Assembly: GCA_018818165.1 (NCBI GenBank)
Contig: JAHISP010000026.1
Span: 1-64,000 of the forward strand
Length of the DNA stretch: 64,000 nt
Reading direction: 5' to 3'
From: Bacteroidota bacterium
GTDB taxonomy: Bacteria; Bacteroidota; Ignavibacteria; Ignavibacteriales; Melioribacteraceae
In this document: piece after piece, positions 8,343 to 16,952 of the stretch
Position numbering within the stretch: the first letter of the stretch is position 1
Layout of the letters: the number at the start of each line of letters is the position of its first letter
The notes under the pieces: model-generated
The model's input: the letters and a program-made list of their open reading frames with translations, nothing else
Told to the model about the DNA's origin: nothing
Database searches by the model: none
Program-made: the position numbers and the translations under genes

Positions 8343-9725
8343 TCAGTTTTGTCTAAGTATTTTGGGAGTTACTAGAGGAATTGTTATTTCCGTTCTCACT
8401 TTTTCTCCTTCTCTTCTTTCAGCGGGTTCAAAATTTAACGTTTTTACAAATTCTAAAGCTAAAGAATCAATAAGTGGGGTAGCCCCTAGTATGATTTCAG
8501 GACACCTAACAGTACCTGTAGTGTCAACTGAAACACGCACGTAAATCCTTTTTTGAAATAAAAGTGAATCAGTGAATTTATAAAAATCTTTTTGAACTTC
8601 TTCCAAAGGCTTAATCATTTCTGGCATTTTGCAAAAGTTCGTGATAGATATAAATTCATTAGGGTTTTGTGTTTCTGACTTTTTACAATTGTCTTTTACA
8701 ACTTGGTTTAAAAATTTATTTATTTCTACACCACATTTTTTAAGCTCACAGCCTATTCCAAGATGCCCACAATTGTTATCCAATAATAATACTTTGCAAT
8801 TTAACTCATTTGCTAATTCAAGTGCTGGTGCTGGATTTACCAAATGGTCGGTCTTATTAAGAATAAAGAATACTTCTGTTTTAATGTGTTTTGCAGTTTC
8901 ACTAACAGAATTATTGAAATTTTTATAAATATTATAGCTTTCCATTGCATTTAATTGAGCTAAATGGTTTTCAATTGTAAATGTCTTTGAAGGTTCGCGA
9001 TTTTCAATTTTTTCATCTATAAATTTATCAAAATCCTCGTGGCTAATGTTTTCAACAATATACTCTGGTGAGCGTGCAAAAAGCTGAGTTGTGTAACTTA
9101 TCATTATGTTAATTAAATCATCGCTTGCACCAAGTTCTTTATACGATTCAATCATTCTTTTTCTGAATTGCATAATTAGCATATCGTAGCTTGAGCGGCG
9201 TGGAGTTGCAACGTAAGGCACAGCTTTATCAATAAAATCTGGATAGGAAACAATCCATTGCAAAGCTTGCATGCTGCCCATTGAGCCACCAACAATTGCG
9301 TAAATATGTTTAAATCCAAAATTTTCGGTAAGCATTTTATATTGTGAATTTACCATATCGGTAATTGCAATTTTGGGAAAGTCTTTTCCGCCTTGTAATT
9401 CAGAATTTGAAGGAGATGTAGAAACTCCATTGGCAAGTGCGTCAATAGCGATAATATAAAATTTGGAATCGTCAACCAATTTGTTTTGACCAATTAAGCC
9501 AGTAATTTGCTCCGCGGTTCCAGCAAACCATGTTGGATAAATAACAATATTTGAGGAATCTGCATTTAGCTCCCCAAATGTTTTATATCCAACTGTACAG
9601 TTTCGTAATGTTTCGCCACTCTCTAACTTTAAATCACCAATATTTGCAAATTGTTGAACCGATTGTCCAAATAAAATAGATGTTAAAATAAGTGTAAATG
9701 TTAAAAATTTACGAAATAAAGTCAT
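8343..9725 (-). CDS. secreted MetX-like alpha/beta hydrolase fused to TonB C-terminal domain
   Basis: 460 aa. A signal peptide (residues 1-20, ending LFGQS) is followed by an alpha/beta-hydrolase domain of the homoserine O-acetyltransferase (MetX) family. Its nucleophile elbow is GGSMGSMQ with S148, and the likely acid and base are D293 and H321 (CGHLGIG). From about residue 375 there is a TonB C-terminal fold (IYVRVSVDTTGTVRCPEI, then FEPAERREGEKVRTEITIP). MetX proper is cytoplasmic and lacks both the signal and the TonB part, so this is unlikely to be a methionine enzyme. It probably acts on an ester substrate in the periplasm. No TonB-style N-terminal anchor or proline-rich linker is visible. 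Confidence 0.8.
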   Translation of the reverse strand: MTLFRKFLTFTLILTSILFGQSVQQFANIGDLKLESGETLRNCTVGYKTFGELNADSSNIVIYPTWFAGTAEQITGLIGQNKLVDDSKFYIIAIDALANGVSTSPSNSELQGGKDFPKIAITDMVNSQYKMLTENFGFKHIYAIVGGSMGSMQALQWIVSYPDFIDKAVPYVATPRRSSYDMLIMQFRKRMIESYKELGASDDLINIMISYTTQLFARSPEYIVENISHEDFDKFIDEKIENREPSKTFTIENHLAQLNAMESYNIYKNFNNSVSETAKHIKTEVFFILNKTDHLVNPAPALELANELNCKVLLLDNNCGHLGIGCELKKCGVEINKFLNQVVKDNCKKSETQNPNEFISITNFCKMPEMIKPLEEVQKDFYKFTDSLLFQKRIYVRVSVDTTGTVRCPEIILGATPLIDSLALEFVKTLNFEPAERREGEKVRTEITIPLVTPKILRQN

Positions 9726-9737
9726 TTTAATACCGAG

Positions 9738-10556
9738 TTATTTTAGAAATAGAATTAAATAGAGATAAATAATTGGAGCAGAAAAAAGAAGTGAGTCAAA
9801 TCTATCAAGAATTCCACCATGACCAGGAATTAAATTGGAGGAATCTTTTACATCAGCATCTCGTTTAATAAGAGATTCAATTAAATCACCAATTTGACCA
9901 AAAATTCCAATAATAATTGTAAATGCAAAAATATCAATCCAATTAAGGAAAGTTAATAGCACAAATTTTAGAACAATAAGCGAAATAGCAGCAAAAACAA
10001 ATCCAGCAATTGCGCCTTCCCAACTTTTTTTAGGACTAACGCGCGGAAACAATTTGTGTTTTCCAAAAGCAGTTCCAATAAAATAAGCTGCCGAGTCAGT
10101 CATCCAAAGGGTAATTAAAATTGAAATAATGATAAAACCACCATTGGCATATTCTTGCATACCACTAGCATAAAATTCTCTAATTGCGACTATTGTGGAC
10201 GAAAAAAAACCAGCGTAAAAAATTCCTAATAAAGTTGAAGAAATATTACTAATAGCGGATTCTTTATCTCTAAATAGTTCAAACATTAATAGAATTGGAA
10301 TGAGTATTAGAAGCAATATTTCATATGTAGCAAAATGGAAATAAGTGTTTAGAATTATAGCCGTAATAGAAATGAAACCAACTAAATTTGAAGTGAAAAT
10401 GTTTTTTTTATTTACAATTTTGGAAAATTCGTAAAATGATGTAAGTCCTATTGCCATAATTAAAATTAGAAATGGAATTCCTCCCCAATAGGTTAATCCT
10501 AATAAAACTGGAATAGTAAATATTGCAACTAAGATTCTGGTTACTCTATTGCTCAT
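9738..10556 (-). CDS. cdsA: phosphatidate cytidylyltransferase
   Basis: Makes CDP-diacylglycerol from phosphatidic acid and CTP in the inner membrane, the branch point of phospholipid synthesis. About eight hydrophobic segments are visible. The family signature is SLIKRDADVKDSS, then PGHGGILDRFDS near the C-terminus, and an earlier DSAAYFIG and SPKKSWEG are also diagnostic. The frame extends to a TTG at 10628, but the ATG at 10556 (MSNRVTRILVAIF) gives a normal CdsA N-terminus and I prefer it. Confidence 0.93.
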   Translation of the reverse strand: MSNRVTRILVAIFTIPVLLGLTYWGGIPFLILIMAIGLTSFYEFSKIVNKKNIFTSNLVGFISITAIILNTYFHFATYEILLLILIPILLMFELFRDKESAISNISSTLLGIFYAGFFSSTIVAIREFYASGMQEYANGGFIIISILITLWMTDSAAYFIGTAFGKHKLFPRVSPKKSWEGAIAGFVFAAISLIVLKFVLLTFLNWIDIFAFTIIIGIFGQIGDLIESLIKRDADVKDSSNLIPGHGGILDRFDSLLFSAPIIYLYLILFLK

Positions 10557-10670
10557 AAAAAAGTACTCTTTTGTTTTAGGGAAATTAAGGCAAGAAGTAT
10601 CTTGCTTATTCGTTATTATAATTTTCAAGACATATTTTTTGATATGCCTTGAAATTAATCTATTTTATTC

Positions 10671-10706
10671 AAAAAAAACCTTGTTCTTTTTAATAAAGAA
10701 AAGGTT
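10671..10706 (-). terminator. Rho-independent terminator after zinc-ribbon gene
   Basis: Read on the minus strand, AACCTTTTCTTT pairs with AAAGAACAAGGTT (one bulged base) and is followed by a run of eight T. It lies 10 bp beyond the stop codon at 10716 and separates this gene from cdsA. Confidence 0.8.
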
Positions 10707-10715
10707 AATAAAATA

Positions 10716-11042
10716 TTAGTCTTCTTTATTTATGTCGCTAATAATGGCAATGGCATCTTCAGCGTCAACTCTCTTTGTAAGTATTTTTATAATTGATAAA
10801 TCTCCAACACCGGGGAAACTGCTATCATTTTGGTTTAAAATAAGCACTTCAATTTCGGCACCTTCCAAATTAGATTTTAGCATATTTGCCTCAATACTAT
10901 CAGCACAGCTATAAACAATTACCCAGTCTTTTGGATGGACCAAATGTCCTTCAAACTCTTTATTAGTAACTAGTTCTTCACCACAGTCTGGACATACTGA
11001 CATTCCTCTGTGGTACTCATATTCGCATTTAGGACAAATCAT
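10716..11042 (-). CDS. zinc-ribbon protein with DUF2007 domain
   Basis: A 108-aa cytoplasmic protein. The N-terminal zinc ribbon has ligands C3, C6, C17 and C20 (CPKC...CPDC). The remainder (about residues 37-105) resembles DUF2007, a small ferredoxin-like domain called a putative signal-transducing protein, recognised by VIVYSCADSIEANMLKSNLEGAEI. The function is not known. It is co-directional with the CPBP protease gene upstream (13-bp gap) and has its own terminator. Confidence 0.75.
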   Translation of the reverse strand: MICPKCEYEYHRGMSVCPDCGEELVTNKEFEGHLVHPKDWVIVYSCADSIEANMLKSNLEGAEIEVLILNQNDSSFPGVGDLSIIKILTKRVDAEDAIAIISDINKED

Positions 11043-11055
11043 AAAACCTCCAAGT

Positions 11056-11985
11056 TTATTGAAACTTATAATAGTTCTTTTTTAAATAAAATAAAAAGAA
11101 AAAAAACAAAATTGTTAGCAAAAGCAATAAAATAATATGTAAAGAAAATTCATCTGGTTTTACAATACTCGTATTCATAAGTTCATCGCTTCCCCAAATA
11201 AAATAGGCAAGGATTGAAATAAAGTTATTAATAAAATGAAGAGTCATTGGTATAACTATTGATTTTGACTGATAGGCAGCAAAACCAAGGTACATAGCAA
11301 GAATTGTGAGCGCTAATAATCCATATGGATTAAAATGGTAAAGTGCAAAAGCAAAGGAAGTAATTAGAATAGCCCAAAATGGTTTCATGGAATATTCTAA
11401 ACTTTTTTGCGTAAATCCTCTAAAAAATACTTCTTCGCAAATTGCTGGTGTTATTGAAACTACTAACACAACAAATACAATTTCAAATAATGATTGAGCA
11501 TTTAGTATAATTCCATACGAGCTTTCCATTAACTTATCTAGATCATCGGCAAAATTTTTCATGTGTTGAAATATTGAAAATGAATCTGCGAGCTGTTGTA
11601 TAATATAATTTTGGACATAAATAAAACTCTGAAGAAGAGGAATAAGAATTACTAAACCAACAATAAAAATTACTACTTCTTTAATTGTTGGAAGTTTAAT
11701 TCGAAGTACGGGGGAAACTTTATCAACATAAACTAGTTTTGCTAACATAATTGTTGGAGCTAAAATAAACAAGAGTTGTCCAGCAACATTAAATAAGCGC
11801 ACAGCATTTACGTTAGCACTTGATAAATCAGTTCCAAAAATTGCAAGAAATAAAAGTCCACCACCAAATTGGAAAAGGAAAAAGACAATAATTAAACCAT
11901 AAATTGCTGCTTTGCCTGGATGCATTGTGGGATTAATTTCATTATCAAAATTATCGTTTTGTGGAGCGTTAAAATTATTGTTCAT
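11056..11985 (-). CDS. CPBP-family intramembrane metalloprotease
   Basis: 309 aa with about eight membrane spans and a hydrophilic N-terminus rich in asparagine. The CPBP (CAAX protease, Abi) motifs are in order: EEVFFRGF with E184, E185 and R189; a second motif with H217 (LYHFNPYG); and the last motif LHFINNF with H250 and N253. These are the expected glutamate and histidine active-site residues. Bacterial members include bacteriocin-immunity proteins and proteases of unknown target. The short gap to the zinc-ribbon gene suggests one transcript. Confidence 0.88.
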   Translation of the reverse strand: MNNNFNAPQNDNFDNEINPTMHPGKAAIYGLIIVFFLFQFGGGLLFLAIFGTDLSSANVNAVRLFNVAGQLLFILAPTIMLAKLVYVDKVSPVLRIKLPTIKEVVIFIVGLVILIPLLQSFIYVQNYIIQQLADSFSIFQHMKNFADDLDKLMESSYGIILNAQSLFEIVFVVLVVSITPAICEEVFFRGFTQKSLEYSMKPFWAILITSFAFALYHFNPYGLLALTILAMYLGFAAYQSKSIVIPMTLHFINNFISILAYFIWGSDELMNTSIVKPDEFSLHIILLLLLTILFFFFLFYLKKNYYKFQ

Positions 11986-12038
11986 AAATTATCAAAATAA
12001 ATTTTTAGTAAAATTAAAGAAATTGAAATTTGCATCAT

Positions 12039-12848
12039 TTACTTAATTGCTTTACAATCATCAAATCTTAAAATTAATTTTTTTACACGGTCTAAATCAA
12101 CGCCATTTTCCCAATTGCCATCTTTCTTAAAATATGAGCCAACGATAAATACATCAGCCAAATTATAATATTTATCAATATTTTCCGCCGTAATTCCAGA
12201 GCCAATTATTATTGGAAGTTTTGTGCATTGCTTTACTGAAGATAACTCATCAATATCGGTTTCAGCTCCAGTTGAAGAGCCAGTAACAACAATTCCATCA
12301 CTCAAAAAGAATTCGGCAGCTTTTGCTGTTTCCACAATAGAAACATCCAAAGTAATTGAATGCGAACTATGTTTTTTTTTAATATCCGTAAAAACCAAAA
12401 CATTTTCAGCTCCAATTTGCTTACGGTATCTAAGAATATTTCCAGCATTTGATTGCGTAATTCCTTCATCAGCCACGTGTGCAAACACAAAACCCTCGGC
12501 GCGGATAAAATCCAAATTTGCGGAATGAGCAATTGCGAGAGCTTCTTTGTTTGCCGAAGCGAGAACTTGAATTCCAACAAAAAGATTTGTCTGCCGTTTA
12601 ATTTCGTAAGCAATTATGGACATAATTGAAGTAATTTCGGGTCCAGATGAATTATTTAAATAAGGAACGTCGTGCATATTTTCAATCATAATTCCTTTTA
12701 ATCCAGCACTTTTATAAATTTTTGCTTCAGAAATTGCTAAATCTATAATATTTTGCACATTCCCAGAATATTTTGGCGTTCCAGGAAGAGCATTTAAGTG
12801 AATCATTCCAATTACTAACTTTGAGTTAATTAAATCTTGTTTTTGCAT
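12039..12848 (-). CDS. BtpA/SgcQ-family protein
   Basis: 269 aa predicted as a TIM-barrel of the BtpA family, marked by GMIHLNALPGTP near the N-terminus, IMIENMHDVPY and VTGSSTGAETD. In cyanobacteria BtpA is needed for photosystem I stability; the SgcQ branch occurs in sugar operons. Neither context is seen here, so the substrate is unknown. The start ATG is at 12848. Nothing adjacent points to a pathway. Confidence 0.85.
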   Translation of the reverse strand: MQKQDLINSKLVIGMIHLNALPGTPKYSGNVQNIIDLAISEAKIYKSAGLKGIMIENMHDVPYLNNSSGPEITSIMSIIAYEIKRQTNLFVGIQVLASANKEALAIAHSANLDFIRAEGFVFAHVADEGITQSNAGNILRYRKQIGAENVLVFTDIKKKHSSHSITLDVSIVETAKAAEFFLSDGIVVTGSSTGAETDIDELSSVKQCTKLPIIIGSGITAENIDKYYNLADVFIVGSYFKKDGNWENGVDLDRVKKLILRFDDCKAIK

Positions 12849-13172
12849 AATATTTTCTGTTTAATTAAAATATTTCAATAATCTTATAATGAGTTTACAT
12901 TTTTTAAATACCAAAATAAATATAACACTAAAAATTAAAAATATTTGTTATGCAATATTTTTTATTTAGGTTGGATTTAAGAAATGCAGATGTATTGTTG
13001 TTTGTGGGAAATGATTTCTTGGGATTTAATGTGAACTGCTTTTCTTGAATTAAAATGAAGTGTTAAATAATTTTTTCTATAAATGAAATGAAAGACTGTG
13101 ATTTTATCTTTTGCTCACTTCAAGATCAAATTCTTTAAAGTTATACTTACAATTAAAATTGGAATATAATTC
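12849..13172. other. intergenic, nothing recognised
   Basis: About 320 AT-rich bases between the BtpA-family gene and the broken lipoprotein gene. I see no conserved motif, repeat or RNA. It may contain further decayed sequence, since the next gene is also broken. Confidence 0.4.
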
Positions 13173-13701
13173 ATGAAAAAGTACATTGCTCTATTGTTGA
13201 TATATAGTCTTTCATCTTGTAACCTTCTTTTAGATAATGATGATAGATTAGAAGGACATAGTGCTGCAAATCCAATAATTTCTTTTAAAAAATATTATAT
13301 GAAAGAATATCGTGATTATGGAATGCAACCATCTTTTTGAAAAATTGATACATTAAATAGATTCGATACTCTTTTTTTGCAGTTAGTGAATTTTATCGTT
13401 CTGATGGCAAAGGTCCTCCTACAAATGGTGAAAATTTTGAAGTAACTATTACAACAAGTTACGGAGATGTAGAATTATTTCAATTTGATGGAGATAGAAG
13501 TTTTCTTGGTTGGGCTGATAATATAACTGCATATATTCAATTCATAAACTATAAATCTATGATAATTCATCAGATAAACCACGAAAACATAGTGGTTATT
13601 TGGATGTTAATAATACTGGTGATAAAACTATAGCTGAATACAATTCGTATTTGCATAAACATATTGTAAAAGACACATTAATTTATTTGGAGGAAAAATG
13701 A
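13173..13701 (+). pseudogene. lipoprotein pseudogene, broken in three places
   Basis: The start ATG at 13173 encodes a lipoprotein signal (MKKYIALLLIYSLSSCNLL, lipobox cysteine at residue 16). An in-frame TGA at 13338 ends the frame after 55 codons. Reading through it, sensible protein continues (KIDTLNRFDTLF) to a T7 run at 13372-13378, after which the frame moves (AVSEFYRSDGKGPPTNGEN...). It moves again near 13556 to the frame reading YDNSSDKPRKHSGYLDVNNT and ends at the TGA at 13699. The reconstructed product would be about 175 aa. I do not recognise the family. A 9-codon frame (MKKFIWIEH) starts at its stop and may be the wreck of a following gene. Confidence 0.7.
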
Positions 13702-13824
13702 AAAAGTTTATTTGGATTGAACATTGATATTTAACAAAGATACTTGATACTTTTGTGCTTTATTTTCATTCTATTTTTACTATTATTGACAATCGTCGTT
13801 ATTTAGACTACGTTTAAATAACAA

Positions 13825-14199
13825 ATGAAAAAAAATAAGAAAATATCACAAAACATAATAGTTGTATTTATTGTTTTACTTATTTTATCTATACAGTATT
13901 TTATAAATATAACAATACACATACATATTTTGCCTTCGGGACAAATTATTTCGCATAGCCATATTTTACCGTTTAATAATGATAATTCTAAAAATAAATC
14001 TCATTCGCATACAGAAGATGAGTTAAGATTTTACTCATTAAATTCATTTATGCTAAAGTACTTTATTCAAAATCATTTTGAATATAATTTTTACAATGAA
14101 ATAAACTCTATTACTATTACAATTTACGAAAATGTAGTTTGCACAAACTCAGTAAACCTTCTTGCAACAAGAGCTCCTCCACTAACTCCTTTTATATAA
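13825..14199 (+). CDS. small histidine-rich membrane-anchored protein
   Basis: 124 aa. An N-terminal hydrophobic segment (about residues 9-28) is a signal or membrane anchor. It is followed by a cluster of histidines in alternating pattern (ITIHIHILPSG, SHSHILPF, KSHSHTEDE), which looks able to bind zinc or copper. The C-terminus has LLATRAPPLTPF. Small proteins with a similar histidine-rich middle and an R-x-PP end occur next to metal-related TonB receptors and cation efflux genes in Bacteroidota, from general knowledge. It precedes the TonB receptor by 89 bp on the same strand and likely shares its regulation. A metal-binding periplasmic role is inferred, not shown. Confidence 0.6.
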   Translation: MKKNKKISQNIIVVFIVLLILSIQYFINITIHIHILPSGQIISHSHILPFNNDNSKNKSHSHTEDELRFYSLNSFMLKYFIQNHFEYNFYNEINSITITIYENVVCTNSVNLLATRAPPLTPFI

Positions 14200-14222
14200 T
14201 TTATCTTTAATTATTAACTTTA

Positions 14223-14243
14223 GTTCATATCGCAAATATGAAC
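14223..14243 (+). promoter_or_regulatory. inverted repeat upstream of TonB receptor
   Basis: GTTCATAT, five bases, ATATGAAC form a perfect 8-bp inverted repeat 45 bp before the receptor start codon, in the gap between it and the histidine-rich gene. There is no T run, so an operator fits at least as well as a terminator. The binding protein is unknown. Confidence 0.4.
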
Positions 14244-14288
14244 AATAATATTATTTGTATTTATTTACATTAAAAGGACTTTGCATAT

Positions 14289-16649
14289 ATGAAAAAAATA
14301 TCAATTTTTGCACTAATTATACTATCTGTTTTTTATAATTCTATATTATCACAGACAGATGCTAATATAGTAGGTCACATCATTTCCAACGGGGAACATA
14401 TTGCATTTGCAAATGTGATTATTAAGGGGACAACAATAGGAACTTCAACAGATGAAACTGGACATTTTAGACTAGTGAATTTACCTGTGGGTGAATTAAC
14501 AATAAAAGTTCAATATGTTGGTTATAAATCTCAAGAAAGAAAAGTTAATCTTGATAAAAATTCAACTATTGAAATTAACTTTGAAATAGAAAAGGATGTT
14601 CTTTCTCTAAATGAAATAGTTGTTTCTGGAAATAGAAACGAAGGGAATAAAAAAGAACAAAATACAATTGTTAATACTTTATCTCAAAAATTGCTTTCAA
14701 ATACTCAGTCAAATGTATTAAGCGAAGTATTAAAGTATTCGCCAGGGTTAAGAGTTGAAAACAATTGCCAAAATTGCGGTTTTAATCAATTACGAATGAA
14801 TGGATTAGAAGGTCCTTATTCGCAAATATTAGTAAATAGCCGTCAAATATTTAGTGGGCTAGCAGGGGTTTACGGTTTGGAACTAATTCCTGCAAATATG
14901 ATTGAACGTGTTGAAGTAATTAAAGGTGGTGCTTCAGCTTTATATGGTAGTAATGCAATTGGAGGAACTGTAAATATTATACTTGCAGATCCAACAAGTA
15001 ATACATATGGCGTTTCGGTTTCAAATGCAATATTTGGAGCTAATGATAAAGCTTCAAGTAAAAATGCTTATGAAAAATCGTCAAGTTTTAACACTTCTTT
15101 GGTTTCATCAGATGCTCAGACTGGTTTGTCGTTGTTTGGATTTTTAAGAGATAGAGATGATTTTGATGCAAATTCTGACGGATTTTCAGAATTATCAAAA
15201 ATTAAAAATCTAACACTTGGTGGACGATTATTCCATAGATTTACAAGTACTGATAGGCTAAGCATAGATTTCTTCAAAATTAACGAAGACAGACGTGGTG
15301 GAGATAATTTTGAACTTCCAAATCATTTGGCTAATATTTCTGAAGCAGTAGAACACGATATTACAACTGGGGCAATATCTTATGAAAAATTTTACAATTC
15401 TTCTGACTTGTTTACCATTTATGCAGCAAGTCAAAATGTTAACCGAAATTCTTATTATGGTGCTAATCAATCTTTGGCAGATTATGGCAACACAAAAGAT
15501 TTATCCTATAATGCTGGACTTCAATATAATGGAAATTTTACAGATGCCGAAATTACGGTTGGAGCCGAAATTCAAGGAAGTAGTTTAGTTGATAAAAAAT
15601 TAGGCTATTACGACTTGGATAATGCAACAATGGTAAATGGAATTTTAGATATACCATTTATAGAAACCAGAACCATTTCTGACCAAAATTCTTTTACATA
15701 TGCTGTATTTTCACAATATGACAGAAGATTTGGCGACGCAAAGTTATCTGCTGGAATTAGATTTGACAGATATTCAATTACTGAAAAGGGAAATAATTCC
15801 AATATTAAAGGGAATGTTTTTAGTCCAAGAATTAGTTTACTTTATGACATAAGCTCTTCAACTCAATTTAGATTAAATTATGCTCAAGGTTTTAGAGCTC
15901 CACAAATATTTGATGAAGATTTACATATTGAAACATCAGGTGCAAGACAAGTTTTACATAGAAATGATCCGAATTTAACACAAGAAACTAGTAGAAGTTT
16001 TAGTAGCTCTTTAACTAAAACAATGTTATTAAATGATATTTATTTTGAATTTATGGTTGAGGGCTTTTATACAAAATTAGAAAATCCATTTGTTAATGAG
16101 TACTCAGAACCTGATTCTAATGGTACAGTTATTTACAATAGAGTAAATACAAAAGATGGTGCATTTGTAAAAGGAATAAATCTTGAAATAAACATGGCTG
16201 ATATTGAAAATTTAGAAATAAAAACGGGGTTTACTTATCAAAATAGCCAATATCAAGTAAAACAAGAATTTAATGAAAAAAGGTTTTTTAGAACACCTAA
16301 TGATTACGGATTTATTGCTCTCAATTATAACTTAACAAATAATATAGGATTTTCACTAACAGGAGATTATACAGGTAAAATGTTAGTACCTTATTTTGGA
16401 ATAAAACAAATTAATCCAGAAAAAGGTGAATTGCGAGAAAGTGATTCATTTATTGATATGGGATTAAAATTAAAGTATAAATTCAAATTAAATGGAGCTT
16501 CTTCTCAGTTGTTTGTTGGAATAAAAAATATCTTCAATTCATATCAATCTGATTTTGACAAAGGGATAGATAGAGACCCAGCTTATATATATGGACCAAT
16601 TTTACCAAGACAAATTTACTTTGGTATCAAAATTGGAAACAACATATAA
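14289..16649 (+). CDS. TonB-dependent outer-membrane receptor
   Basis: 786 aa. A signal peptide ends at about residue 22. A carboxypeptidase-regulatory-like beta-sandwich follows (about 25-108, with GTSTDETGHFRLVNLP and VQYVGYKS). The plug domain (about 110-240) contains RMNGLEGPYSQILVNSR and VEVIKGGASALYGSNAIGG. The 22-strand barrel runs to the end, closing with a terminal aromatic-rich strand. A cysteine pair C160-C163 (NNCQNCGF) sits at the start of the plug, characteristic of one Bacteroidota receptor subgroup. The substrate is not evident; the neighbouring histidine-rich protein suggests a metal or metal complex. A strong hairpin follows the gene. Confidence 0.92.
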   Translation: MKKISIFALIILSVFYNSILSQTDANIVGHIISNGEHIAFANVIIKGTTIGTSTDETGHFRLVNLPVGELTIKVQYVGYKSQERKVNLDKNSTIEINFEIEKDVLSLNEIVVSGNRNEGNKKEQNTIVNTLSQKLLSNTQSNVLSEVLKYSPGLRVENNCQNCGFNQLRMNGLEGPYSQILVNSRQIFSGLAGVYGLELIPANMIERVEVIKGGASALYGSNAIGGTVNIILADPTSNTYGVSVSNAIFGANDKASSKNAYEKSSSFNTSLVSSDAQTGLSLFGFLRDRDDFDANSDGFSELSKIKNLTLGGRLFHRFTSTDRLSIDFFKINEDRRGGDNFELPNHLANISEAVEHDITTGAISYEKFYNSSDLFTIYAASQNVNRNSYYGANQSLADYGNTKDLSYNAGLQYNGNFTDAEITVGAEIQGSSLVDKKLGYYDLDNATMVNGILDIPFIETRTISDQNSFTYAVFSQYDRRFGDAKLSAGIRFDRYSITEKGNNSNIKGNVFSPRISLLYDISSSTQFRLNYAQGFRAPQIFDEDLHIETSGARQVLHRNDPNLTQETSRSFSSSLTKTMLLNDIYFEFMVEGFYTKLENPFVNEYSEPDSNGTVIYNRVNTKDGAFVKGINLEINMADIENLEIKTGFTYQNSQYQVKQEFNEKRFFRTPNDYGFIALNYNLTNNIGFSLTGDYTGKMLVPYFGIKQINPEKGELRESDSFIDMGLKLKYKFKLNGASSQLFVGIKNIFNSYQSDFDKGIDRDPAYIYGPILPRQIYFGIKIGNNI

Positions 16650-16700
16650 TTTTATCATAGCAAAGACTGTACTATATTTTGTGTAAATGGCAGAATGCTT

Positions 16701-16732
16701 ATTTGATAAACGGCTTTAGCCGTTTATCAAAT
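16701..16732 (+). terminator. hairpin after TonB receptor
   Basis: ATTTGATAAACGGCT and AGCCGTTTATCAAAT form a perfect 15-bp stem about 50 bp beyond the receptor stop codon. The following bases are AATGAAAAATTTT rather than a clean T run, so it is a strong hairpin and probably a terminator. Confidence 0.65.
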
Positions 16733-16748
16733 ATAATGAAAAATTTTC

Positions 16749-16938
16749 CATGCTGTCGAGGACCACTGAGGCTGTCTCAAAAGTAGCAAGCGGAATATAT
16801 TTTTGTAAAGCCTGCGATGGAAATGGACTTTTGTAATACATAAATTAGTATAAACAAAAGTAGAAAACCATGGAAAAACGAGGAAGATTTAGTCCACTAG
16901 AAAAAGTACAAATATTATGTAGTCACTTCATATTGTAA
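16749..16938 (+). mobile_element. insertion-sequence remnant with truncated transposase OrfA
   Basis: A GAGGCTGTCTCAAAA motif at 16768-16782 resembles an IS terminal inverted repeat. 88 bp later an ATG at 16870 opens a 22-codon frame, MEKRGRFSPLEKVQILCSHF then two residues and a stop. The first 16 residues match the N-terminus style of IS3/IS66-type OrfA transposases (RRFSPEEK-QIL). The frame then leaves the homology and stops, so only one end of the element survives. A diverged inverted copy of its outer end lies at 7549-7584. Confidence 0.5.
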
Positions 16939-16952
16939 AAAACCTATAAGAA

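Noticed and set aside
13338-13340. TGA read as selenocysteine or tryptophan in the lipoprotein gene
   Set aside because: Two further frame changes follow, and no SECIS-like structure is visible. Decay is the simpler explanation.
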